DNA of 14,854 nucleotides from an uncultured Saprospiraceae bacterium (lineage in GTDB: Bacteria; Bacteroidota; Bacteroidia; Chitinophagales; Saprospiraceae): the NCBI GenBank assembly GCA_937930625.1, contig CALHBW010000521.1, positions 1 to 14,854 of the forward strand. Direction: 5' to 3'. The notes beneath the pieces were generated by a model, which saw only the letters and a list, made by a program, of their open reading frames with translations, had not been told where the DNA came from and searched no databases. Of the stretch, positions 6,360 through 13,164 are shown one piece after another (the stretch's first letter is position 1; each line of letters begins with the position of its first letter). The position numbers and the translations under genes are program-made.

Positions 6360-7715
6360 TTACACGGGGTGCTTTTTCAAATACTCTAAAATTTCGTTGT
6401 ACAAACCGCCTTCGTTGGCAAAAAGGGCATATTGTTTTGCCTTTTTGAGCCACTCTTTGGTGCTTGGACGGACTTTTCGGGCAGCGGTCATCAGGTCTTC
6501 CTGACAAAGCGGCGTATTGTTTCCTGTATTCATAACCAATGTAATCTTATCTTGTTTAGCTATGTCAACAAGTGAACGCAGGTCTGCTCCTGAAAAGCCT
6601 TTGGTTTTTCTGGCGAGTAATTGATAGCTGAGTTCCTCCTTATTATCGATGTCTCTGAGTAAGATTTCGAGGATGGCAGCGCGGGCATCTCTATCCGGTG
6701 GTGGTACAAAAACGATACGGTCGAAGCGTCCCGGACGGCGGAAGGCTTCATCCAAATGCCAGGGGGCATTGGTCGCGGCAAGTATCAGCAGGTCTTCATT
6801 TTCGGCATCATAGCCGTCCAATTCGGATAAGAACTGATTGATAATGTATCGCGAGCCACTTCGTTTCATGTCACTTCGGTCAGAACCAAGTGCGTCTGCC
6901 TCGTCGAAGAACAGTACACAGGGGGTACGTCTTCGGGCGATTTCGAATATTTCGTGTAGATTTTTCTCGCTTTTACCTATCCACATCTCAAGGATTTCGT
7001 GGATGCCTACGGGAATGAGGTTGCCGTTCATTTCACCGGCAGTAGCGCGCGCAATGTGCGTTTTGCCACAGCCCGGAGGACCGTAAAGCAAGATACCGCC
7101 ACCGGCTTTTTTGCCGTAGGATTCGTAGATATTGCGATGTTTGTATGGCAGGATAATTTTTTGGCGGATTTCTTCTTTTACGTAGCCCATTCCGCCTACT
7201 TCATCGAATGTGATATTCGGAGAAATAAGTTCTTCGAGATAGGCTTCTATATCATCTTCTTTGTTGAGGAAAGTTGTTTCACCATTTTCTTTGTCAAATG
7301 ATTTGACAGGTACGCCGTTGACGAGTTTTTCCAAATCAGCATCTTGTAAAAGCGGATTGGCTTCTACGGCAGCATGATAGGCGTATTGTGCCTCGTCAAA
7401 GTTTTCTTCGCTTGCGTGTAGGCGTGCTTTGAGCAAGTAAGTTTTGGGGGGCGGATTATTGGAAGCGATGAGTTCTTCTAACAAAACCCAAGCTTCACTG
7501 GTGCGGCTTGCTCCATAGAAGGCGTTACCAAGACCCAGTTTGGCAAATTGACAATCCGGCTGAATGGTCAGTTTTTCACGATAGTAAGAACTCGCTTCTT
7601 CGTAACGTTCCATATCCACCATAGTATCAGCGATAAGCTGCAATAAAGGTGGATTTTTGGGAGAGTGCCTGAGTGCTTTTAATAAGCCATCAAGTAAATC
7701 TTCGTGAGTGTACAT
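6360..7715 (-). CDS. AAA+ ATPase with N-terminal TPR domain
   Basis: A 451-aa protein. I chose ATG 7715 (MYTHEDLLDGLLKALRHSPK); an upstream in-frame ATG at 7877 would add 54 hydrophobic, non-conserved-looking residues. Residues about 1-130 are TPR-like helical repeats. A classic AAA domain begins near 165 (ITFDEVGGM): Walker A GPPGCGKT (212-219), pore loop MWIGKSEKN with Trp245, Walker B VLFFDEAD (267-274), sensor-1 AATNAPW (Asn316), and the arginine-finger region RRPGRFDR (326-333). The lid follows with KGFSGADLRSLVDIA. The sequence resembles the Cdc48/spastin/FtsH-type classic clade. It should form a hexamer that threads or remodels proteins, with the TPRs recruiting substrate or partner. 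No protease domain is present. It lies between the anti-sigma-like gene (198-bp gap) and the TPR membrane protein, a plausible membrane partner (inference). Confidence 0.92.
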   Translation of the reverse strand: MYTHEDLLDGLLKALRHSPKNPPLLQLIADTMVDMERYEEASSYYREKLTIQPDCQFAKLGLGNAFYGASRTSEAWVLLEELIASNNPPPKTYLLKARLHASEENFDEAQYAYHAAVEANPLLQDADLEKLVNGVPVKSFDKENGETTFLNKEDDIEAYLEELISPNITFDEVGGMGYVKEEIRQKIILPYKHRNIYESYGKKAGGGILLYGPPGCGKTHIARATAGEMNGNLIPVGIHEILEMWIGKSEKNLHEIFEIARRRTPCVLFFDEADALGSDRSDMKRSGSRYIINQFLSELDGYDAENEDLLILAATNAPWHLDEAFRRPGRFDRIVFVPPPDRDARAAILEILLRDIDNKEELSYQLLARKTKGFSGADLRSLVDIAKQDKITLVMNTGNNTPLCQEDLMTAARKVRPSTKEWLKKAKQYALFANEGGLYNEILEYLKKHPV

Positions 7716-7913
7716 TGATTGTGTAAGTGGATTCGTGAATAGCCTTTCAGGAACAATATTAGAGAAAAAAATCCACATTTGCACATTTTGTGACAAATAA
7801 ATGTTTAACACATAACGAAAAATAATCAAATACTGTTGAGGGTGAAATTTGACATATTTTTGACTTGATAAAGGCACTAAAGCCCCATAATTAGCGGAAT
7901 ATTAATGATATAC

Positions 7914-8723
7914 CTAATTTATTTTTTCTAAGTCGTTTAAGAGGTTTTCGGCTTGTCCACGGCGTTTGAGCGTGACATTTTTACTTAGGATAATTTTTTG
8001 CAATATATTTTTACTTGATTGTACATCGCCTTTGCGAAGGTAGCTATGCGCCAAGTACCAAGATGCAGTATCGTTCAAGATGGAATTTTTAGCTTGTATT
8101 TTTTCAAAAACTCCGATGGCATTGTCATAATTTTTTACCTGTAAATGACAATATCCTAAGCCCAAAGCTGCTTCATCTTTATCTGTCACTTCATAAATCT
8201 CATTCAATTCGGGTATTGCCTCTGTGTATTTTTTCTGCTCAATTTTTTGGTAAGCCGTGATGAGTCTTTTTGTCATAGGATCTGCTCCGTCGGTAGAACG
8301 CCAGACATCAATCGTGGGCGCATCACCAATAGTATTTTCAGAAAGCTGCATCGTATTGTTTTGAGCAGGGAATAAGATAGGTAGCGCGAATACTGCTAAT
8401 AGAATCGCTGCTGCTGCTGCCATCGCAAAACGCACGATACGTCGGCGTAAAAATGGAGGAGGAGCAGGAGTGGGTTCTTCTACCAAAGGTGCTGGTTCTA
8501 CTGTATGTGTATCGACAGCAGCTTGTGTGTGAATGTCGTGTAATGTCTGCACAAATGGAATTTCTTGTTTGTCCATCAGTGCAATGTCTATATCACGGTG
8601 CAATTCGACTTCTGCTTGGAGCGCAGGGTCGGCGTTTAGTTGTGCCTCAAATTTGGCGAGGGCTGTGCCCGCCAGTTCACCGTTCAGATAGTCTTCTATC
8701 TGTTCAAATCTTGTTTCGTTCAT
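7914..8723 (-). CDS. Anti-sigma-like membrane protein with periplasmic TPRs
   Basis: A 269-aa single-pass protein. The N-terminus (MNETRFEQIEDYLNGELAGT, then LNADPALQAEVELHRDIDIAL) follows the pattern of Bacteroidota anti-sigma factors that lack the zinc-binding Cys/His motif. A proline-rich linker (77-90) and basic stop-transfer residues (FLRRRIVRF) precede one transmembrane helix (about 98-119). Residues 150-265 are TPR-like (KKYTEAIPELNEIYE, NYDNAIGVFEKI, WYLAHSYLRKGD) and should lie in the periplasm. It follows the ECF sigma gene on the same strand after 135 bp. The expected job is to hold the sigma factor at the membrane and release it on a periplasmic signal, perhaps sensed by the TPRs. 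No experimental homologue is claimed. Confidence 0.8.
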   Translation of the reverse strand: MNETRFEQIEDYLNGELAGTALAKFEAQLNADPALQAEVELHRDIDIALMDKQEIPFVQTLHDIHTQAAVDTHTVEPAPLVEEPTPAPPPFLRRRIVRFAMAAAAAILLAVFALPILFPAQNNTMQLSENTIGDAPTIDVWRSTDGADPMTKRLITAYQKIEQKKYTEAIPELNEIYEVTDKDEAALGLGYCHLQVKNYDNAIGVFEKIQAKNSILNDTASWYLAHSYLRKGDVQSSKNILQKIILSKNVTLKRRGQAENLLNDLEKIN

Positions 8724-8743
8724 TGTGTAGTATAAATTTGGGA

Positions 8744-8860
8744 GATTTTTGATTTAGTGATTTTTGATTTTAGATTTTTGATTGAATTTTGCTTCGCAAA
8801 ATTGGATGTTTTCGCGCGTCGAAAATCAATCAAAAATCAAAAATCACTCAATCAAAAATC
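8744..8860. repeat. Large inverted repeat between sigma and anti-sigma genes
   Basis: Left arm 8744-8788 and right arm 8824-8860 consist of GATTTTTGATT words in opposite orientation. The outer 27 positions pair with one mismatch, then a small bulge and about 10 more pairs. Between the arms sit two mini-palindromes, TTTTGCTTCGCAAAA (8787-8801) and TTTTCG/CGAAAA (8809-8825). On the reverse strand the right arm starts within the sigma gene stop codon TGA, and the left arm ends about 20 bases before the anti-sigma ATG. It could set the expression ratio of the two proteins by attenuation or RNA processing. Confidence 0.8.
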
Positions 8861-9434
8861 ATTTGAGTTCTGTAAATCTGATGTCTGCTCTTACGAGTGC
8901 TATCAATTTTTTCTTGCATTTGTAATGTTGTTGTTTTGTAGTCTGTTCATTGTTGTAATTGAGGATTTTAGCGATTTCCCGCATTTTCTTTTTGTTAAAA
9001 ACCAGCTGCATCAATTGTCGGCATTTTTCACCGAGTTGTGCAAATTTTTCTTTGTAAAGTGCGTGTCTATCCATTTGATGTATCACGTCTTCAATGTTAG
9101 TGTCGTCTGTATATCCGTCTTCATCCTGAATTGTCACCTTCGGACGCCTTTTTCTTTTATCTAATTCTCGCATCCAGATATTCCGACACACCCCATAGAG
9201 AAAATAGTAAAAAGGAGAAGTCAGTACAAAATCGGCAGATTGTGCTCTTTTGTAGATAGTCACCAAGGCTTCTTGAAAAACATCTGATGCATCATCCGCA
9301 TTTCCGCTATTGGATGTAACCATTCGCTTGATTTTGGGATAAAATTCATCATATAGTCGCTTAACGACAAATCGGTCATCATCTAATAAGCCTTTGATGT
9401 AAAAACTTTCCTCGTGTGGTACTTTGTCGCTCAT
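8859..9434 (-). CDS. ECF-type RNA polymerase sigma factor
   Basis: A 191-aa sigma-70 family protein. Region 2 (about 23-92) includes FYPKIKRMVTSNSGNADDAS-DVFQEALVTIYKR, where the D-A-x-D-V-x-Q-E segment matches core-binding region 2.2, and FYYFLYGVCRNIWMRELDKR for -10 recognition. Region 4 (about 133-181) reads LGEKCRQLMQLVF-NKKKMREIAKILNY, with a helix-turn-helix ending in YKCKKKLIAL. No region 3 is present, as expected for group 4 factors. It is followed by the anti-sigma-like gene and is divergent from two secreted-protein genes, which are candidate targets. ECF factors often activate their own promoter. The start ATG 9434 gives the usual length. Subgroup and signal are unknown. Confidence 0.9.
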   Translation of the reverse strand: MSDKVPHEESFYIKGLLDDDRFVVKRLYDEFYPKIKRMVTSNSGNADDASDVFQEALVTIYKRAQSADFVLTSPFYYFLYGVCRNIWMRELDKRKRRPKVTIQDEDGYTDDTNIEDVIHQMDRHALYKEKFAQLGEKCRQLMQLVFNKKKMREIAKILNYNNEQTTKQQHYKCKKKLIALVRADIRFTELK

Positions 9435-9693
9435 ATATTTATTAATACTTAATGTTTAATGTTTCGCGTAGCGAAAAAAAACACCTCTCATCATGTTATC
9501 GTTGGTAATTAACCGTTAACCGTTAATCATTATTTTCTACACATAAATGTAATAGATAATTTATTAAAAGTAAAATTTTTTGGAGCTATATGGGTGACTT
9601 TTTATTATTCCATTGGATAGAGTGGTGTAAGCAGTGGAGATTCCACATTGTTTTTTCAATTTTCATTCAGAATTCACTCATTCAACATTAAAT
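9435..9693. promoter_or_regulatory. Divergent intergenic region, probable promoters of sigma and secreted-protein genes
   Basis: A 259-bp gap between divergent genes. It contains tandem TTAATGTTTAATGTTT words beside the sigma start, a perfect mini-palindrome TTTCGCGTAGCGAAA (9462-9476) and a tandem TTAACCG motif (about 9510-9527). There is also an inverted GTGGA/TCCAC (9633-9645). Near the right gene is a partial GAATGAGTGAAT element in reverse orientation (9661-9692). Promoters for both directions must lie here, but no element matches a consensus well enough to place one. Confidence 0.5.
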
Positions 9694-10158
9694 ATGTATA
9701 AATACTGTATTGCGTTCTTCTTCGTTTTTCAGCTCATCCATCCCATCTGCGGACAAGAACGCCTGACGATTGATGTGGATAGATTCACTATCGAAATGGA
9801 CATCCCCACGGATTACAGCGTAGAAATAACCGAAGGATTTGATTCTAAAATCTATCAAATCACCCGCAACGATGACAAAGTAAGCCTCATTTACGAAGCC
9901 ACTTTTGACGACCTGAATACCAATTTGAGCGAAACTACATTCAATGACCTCATGGATGAAAATATGCTCACAATCAAAGTCGTACACACGCCATTATACG
10001 CTATGTATGAAACGACAGACCGTGATTTTAGAAATATCATAGGTACTATTTATCTCAAAAATGATACGTCATATATCCGATTTTTTTCTTTTGAACTCCA
10101 CGAGAACCACCTTAATGAATTTATCAAAATATTATCAAAAATTCTATTGGTTAATTAA
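9694..10158 (+). CDS. Small secreted protein of unknown function
   Basis: A 154-aa protein. ATG 9694 opens a Sec signal peptide (MYKYCIAFFFVFQLIHPICG, cleavage likely before Gln21); the frame extends upstream through a GTG at 9634, but that part is repeat sequence. The mature domain (ERLTIDVDRFTIEMDIPTDY onward) alternates beta-strand-like and polar stretches, and no catalytic motif is apparent. It resembles small stand-alone periplasmic domains of unknown function in size only. It sits 93 bp upstream of the M43 protease gene on the same strand, so the two may be co-transcribed, and it is divergent from the ECF sigma gene. Confidence 0.7.
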   Translation: MYKYCIAFFFVFQLIHPICGQERLTIDVDRFTIEMDIPTDYSVEITEGFDSKIYQITRNDDKVSLIYEATFDDLNTNLSETTFNDLMDENMLTIKVVHTPLYAMYETTDRDFRNIIGTIYLKNDTSYIRFFSFELHENHLNEFIKILSKILLVN

Positions 10159-10251
10159 TTCGTCAACTTGGTTTGCTGCATGTACCCAACGTAGCAAAGC
10201 CACACACGCTAATTATCTTTACTAATTCACTCATTAACAAAATTATCAATC

Positions 10252-11724
10252 ATGAAAAAAGTAATTTTTCTTGTTGCTGCCATTATGTGCAGTGCATTTA
10301 TCCGAATCCAAGCCCAATCATCAGCTTGCGGTACTATTGCCGACGAAAAAACACTTCAACAGATTTTTGCACCTTCTTCTTCTTTTAATCTCAAGCTGAA
10401 TCAGGTCAAAAAGTATAACATTTCAGGTGTCAGAAATATCAAAAAATTTACCGAACTTTCTACTTCTGACAATTTCAATAGCAATGCCGGAGTACGTCGT
10501 GTACCGATTACTGCACATATTTTGCGCCGCTCTAATAATACAGGCGGTATTAGCAAAAATGCTATTCAAAATGCTGTAAATCAAATGAATATACAGTATG
10601 CTCCACTTAATATAGAATTTTATGTTTGTACATATAATTATATTAAAAATGATTCTTATTACAATAATTCGTTTGATTCTTCGCGTCATCCTGATTATAT
10701 CTCAAGAAATAACATAGACGATGCACACAGTATAGACAAGACGATTAATATTTACTTCGTTCCTAATTCGCGTGGTGTTTCATGGTCGTCATTTCCTTGG
10801 TCAGATAGAGAGCATATCGTGATGTGGAACAACCATGTAACAGGCGTAGGTACCACAAATGTAGGTGTACTCGGACACGAAGTCGGGCATTGGTTTGGCT
10901 TATTACATACCTTCGAAACAGCGCGCGGACGTGAGCTGGTCAATGGCTCAAACTGTACGACTGCCGGTGATGCTGTATGCGATACACCCGCCGACGGGCG
11001 TGGCTCGCACAATAGCTCGACTTGCACATATACGGACACTCGCCGCGATTCAAATGGTGACCGTTACCGTCCGGATGTGGATAATATGATGAGTTATTAT
11101 TTTGATTGTTTGGATGATTTTACCAATGGGCAGGAGCAAATCGTACAAACTACATTGCTCAATGAACGCAATGATGTATTGGATGCAGATGCTTGTGAAA
11201 AAACACTGAAAGAAGACTGTGTGAGTTTTAATCCAAATACGATAAGCATTAAAAATAATCGTATAGTAGATGGCAGTCACTCTATGATGTCCTTCCCAAA
11301 TTATGAAGAAGCCAAGAAAGCCTACAATATGATTAAGCATTATGGCTTGAATCAATATTGCTTTGTCGGACGACCTGACCCCTCATTTACTTATTTGCTC
11401 AAAAATGGAAAAAGCCCCGTCAATACAATGGAAGGTGAGGATTGTCTGGGCTTCATGCCAAGCAAATTATACCTCAAAAAAGAAGGTAGCCAATACCTGA
11501 TGACTGATGGCAGGTCGCGTATGTTTATGTTCCCCAACAAAGCGGAAGCGGAGGCAACTCTGGCAGTGATTAAAAAGCATGGGTTTACGAAGACTTGCTA
11601 TATCGGGCGTCCGCAGGCAAGTCTGCAATACATGAGAAAGGATTTCCAACTCAATTATTATATACCGAAGGTGATCGATGCACCAAAGGTCATTAAAACA
11701 CCAATCAAATTGCCCGGACAGTAG
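10252..11724 (+). CDS. Secreted M43-family zinc metalloprotease with two C-terminal repeats
   Basis: A 490-aa protein with a signal peptide (MKKVIFLVAAIMCSAFIRIQ, cleavage near AQA/QSS). The zinc site HEVGHWFGLLH (209-219) matches HExxHxxGxxH, with Glu210 as catalytic base. Downstream are VCDTPAD, Cys residues typical of the family, and the Met-turn DNMMSYYFD (277-285) followed by FTNGQ. These features mark peptidase family M43 (pappalysin/cytophagalysin). After residue 318 come two copies of a ~65-residue repeat (about 321-385 and 396-462). Each has EDC-x-x-F-x-P near the start and C-[FY]-[VI]-GRP near the end. They may form a substrate- or surface-binding domain. No typical type IX C-terminal sorting domain is recognised, so the export route past the periplasm is open. 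A strong terminator follows. Confidence 0.92.
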   Translation: MKKVIFLVAAIMCSAFIRIQAQSSACGTIADEKTLQQIFAPSSSFNLKLNQVKKYNISGVRNIKKFTELSTSDNFNSNAGVRRVPITAHILRRSNNTGGISKNAIQNAVNQMNIQYAPLNIEFYVCTYNYIKNDSYYNNSFDSSRHPDYISRNNIDDAHSIDKTINIYFVPNSRGVSWSSFPWSDREHIVMWNNHVTGVGTTNVGVLGHEVGHWFGLLHTFETARGRELVNGSNCTTAGDAVCDTPADGRGSHNSSTCTYTDTRRDSNGDRYRPDVDNMMSYYFDCLDDFTNGQEQIVQTTLLNERNDVLDADACEKTLKEDCVSFNPNTISIKNNRIVDGSHSMMSFPNYEEAKKAYNMIKHYGLNQYCFVGRPDPSFTYLLKNGKSPVNTMEGEDCLGFMPSKLYLKKEGSQYLMTDGRSRMFMFPNKAEAEATLAVIKKHGFTKTCYIGRPQASLQYMRKDFQLNYYIPKVIDAPKVIKTPIKLPGQ

Positions 11725-11749
11725 GCGAATATAGCAGAATCAGACACCG

Positions 11750-11790
11750 CAGACCTGCAAAGCATTAATAGCTTTGTAGGTCTGGTTTTT
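11750..11790 (+). terminator. Intrinsic terminator after the M43 protease
   Basis: Arms CAGACCTGCAAAGC (11750-11763) and GCTTTGTAGGTCTG (11771-11784) pair over 14 positions, with one G-T wobble, around a 7-base loop. GTTTTT follows. It lies 26 bases after the protease stop codon. Confidence 0.9.
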
Positions 11791-11869
11791 ATAAAGATAC
11801 AATATATGTTTCAACATGCTAAGTACACCGTCCATTAAATTTGAGTGTGACACACTCATTAAATTTCTT

Positions 11870-12030
11870 GGTTCTTTGACAATTTGGGTGGTAATACTTT
11901 TTGAAATAGAACTCTGCCCCAAACCTATAAGGTTTTCAAAACCTTATAGGTTTATAATCAGCGAGTTATCTCTATTTTTTACACCAAAAATAAAAAGAAA
12001 TAATTTTACCACCCAAATTGTCAAAGAACC
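11870..12030. mobile_element. 161-bp MITE-like element with 8-bp target duplication
   Basis: Perfect 25-bp terminal inverted repeats begin GGTTCTTTGACAA (11870-11894) and end at 12030 (12006-12030). Both ends are flanked by the direct repeat AATTTCTT (11862-11869 and 12031-12038). The uninterrupted sequence at 6-87 shows the site with a single AATTTCTT, which proves insertion with an 8-bp duplication. The element has no transposase gene and must have been moved in trans. A terminal GGnTCTTTG and 8-bp duplication are typical of ISL3-family elements, so an ISL3-type parent is likely but inferred. A 33-bp perfect hairpin sits in its centre. Confidence 0.9.
11921..11953. repeat. Perfect 16-bp-arm palindrome inside the MITE
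   Basis: AAACCTATAAGGTTTT (11921-11936), one C, then AAAACCTTATAGGTTT (11938-11953) form a perfect hairpin. Palindromes of the CCTATAAGG type recur, from memory, in Bacteroidota intergenic DNA. It may be an independent repeat nested in the MITE or an original part of it. Confidence 0.9.
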
Positions 12031-12038
12031 AATTTCTT

Positions 12039-12108
12039 TACATTTTTTGACGTTTATTTTGGAATGAATCGACCCAAAAATGACGCGAATACTCACTGTA
12101 TTTAAGGA
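12039..12108 (+). repeat. Dispersed repeat copy 2, right part
   Basis: Matches positions 18-87 without gaps, with 7 mismatches in 70 by eye. The left part of the same copy (11858-11869) is separated from it by the MITE and one duplicated octamer. Similarity to copy 1 ends abruptly after TTTAAGGA. Confidence 0.85.
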
Positions 12109-12281
12109 TGTACTAAGTTGAATTTTTTGAAGAAGGACGCAAAGATTTCCGATATTCACAGTACTATCTTTACTCTTGGGCGGCATTTGTACATGTGTTA
12201 ATTCCGCTAGATGCAGCCTTTTGGAAGATTCTTTCGACTATCTTTACAGACGTACCAGACGAGAGAATTTTTCAAAGAACT

Positions 12282-13076
12282 ATGAATTTTCGCATCCTCT
12301 TTACCATATTTTTTATACTATCGGCATACATGGTGTCTGCACAGTCACCCACTATACAACGTGGTTCCTACCTCGGCGTAACGGGAGGAGTAGGAACTGT
12401 TTGGATAATGGGACAGCATAATTATGGCATCCCCAACTTGTCGGGCATTGCACATACGGCATACACTGGAGGTGTTGTGGGAGGGGTGACTTTGAAGCGG
12501 GGGCATGGGATTCACGGAGAGGTTGTTTTCTCCATACAAAAGCACGATTATCGTGATATTAGAAATATATTAGGACAAGGAAGAGATATTGTGGTTGGTA
12601 AACAATTAGATTTTACATATTTTCGTATTCCGTTGACATACAAGAGGATTATAGGTGTTGAAAATGGCGATATGGATATTGGTGATTCCAAATTTTTTTG
12701 GGGAACAGGTATAGAAATCGGGGCTTTGTATGATGTTAGGCTTAACTATACAATGAATGGCGAATCTGACGACAGGTTTGTATTTAACAGGAATTTTAAT
12801 CCCCATGTTGAATTTCCTCCCGCGAGCGATATTGTTTTATTTAATGCAATGGATGTAGCACTTACCGGGAGTTTTGGTTGGGAGCGTTTTCTGACTCAAC
12901 ATGTTGTTTTTCAAGCAGAAATGAAAGGTACAGTAAGTGTTTTGGATATTAATGATCTGGATTGGCGCATCAAAAACGAAGCTGGAAAATACACATCATC
13001 TCGGCATACGATGTTGCACTTAAAATGTTCGCTAATTTACTATGTGAATAAAGTGAAAAGGTTGGACGTGTATTGA
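12282..13076 (+). CDS. PorT-like outer-membrane beta-barrel protein
   Basis: A 264-aa protein. I chose ATG 12282 because it starts a clear signal peptide (MNFRILFTIFFILSAYMVSA, cleaved before Gln21). The frame is open upstream to 12117 and includes a GTG at 12195, but that would place 29 charged residues before the signal. The mature chain alternates polar and hydrophobic residues in strands ending in aromatics, for example GSYLGVTGGVGTVWIMG, LDFTYFRIPLTYKRI, FFWGTGIEIGALYDVRL, and ends LHLKCSLIYYVNKVKRLDVY. The L-x-x-x-Y-x-x-I-P-L segment is typical of Bacteroidota OMP_b-brl_2/PorT-like barrels of about eight strands. It should sit in the outer membrane; ligand or role is unknown. It converges with yqgE. 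Confidence 0.8.
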   Translation: MNFRILFTIFFILSAYMVSAQSPTIQRGSYLGVTGGVGTVWIMGQHNYGIPNLSGIAHTAYTGGVVGGVTLKRGHGIHGEVVFSIQKHDYRDIRNILGQGRDIVVGKQLDFTYFRIPLTYKRIIGVENGDMDIGDSKFFWGTGIEIGALYDVRLNYTMNGESDDRFVFNRNFNPHVEFPPASDIVLFNAMDVALTGSFGWERFLTQHVVFQAEMKGTVSVLDINDLDWRIKNEAGKYTSSRHTMLHLKCSLIYYVNKVKRLDVY

Positions 13077-13092
13077 GCTAGCAGGTTTTCTA

Positions 13093-13107
13093 TTTCGCTA
13101 CGCGAAA
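13093..13107. repeat. Mini-palindrome TTTCGCTACGCGAAA
   Basis: The reverse complement of TTTCGCGTAGCGAAA at 9462-9476, so the same 15-bp palindromic unit occurs twice in intergenic DNA. A related TTTTGCTTCGCAAAA is at 8787-8801. It lies 17 bases after the barrel gene stop and may help end transcription, though no T run follows. Confidence 0.7.
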
Positions 13108-13164
13108 TTAAGATAAAACGCTTTATTCGGTTTGGAATTTGGAATTTGTTTTTTGGAACTTCTT

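Larger units (their letters stand above)
11725..12281. other. Intergenic region with terminator, MITE and dispersed repeat copy 2
   Basis: A 557-bp gap. In order it holds an intrinsic terminator (11750-11790), a small palindrome GAGTGTG-A-CACACTC (11843-11857), an inverted-repeat element (11870-12030) and the rest of dispersed repeat copy 2 (to 12108). It ends with an open stretch of 55 codons (12117-12281) in frame with the next gene, without a convincing start or signal. Confidence 0.8.

Noticed and set aside
7716..7877. Longer AAA+ protein starting at 7877
   Set aside because: The extra 54 residues are hydrophobic and unlike the family, and the DNA looks like an AT-rich leader; ATG 7715 directly precedes the TPR helices.
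9634..9693. GTG start for the 154-aa secreted protein
   Set aside because: The upstream codons overlap a repeat element and would mask the signal peptide at 9694.
11640..11724. Type IX secretion C-terminal sorting domain on the M43 protease
   Set aside because: The last residues (IPKVIDAPKVIKTPIKLPGQ) lack the Ig-like strand pattern and the usual G-x-Y and K-x-x-x end motifs.
12195..12281. GTG start for the barrel protein
   Set aside because: It would bury a clear Sec signal peptide behind 29 residues; ATG 12282 gives a normal exported protein.
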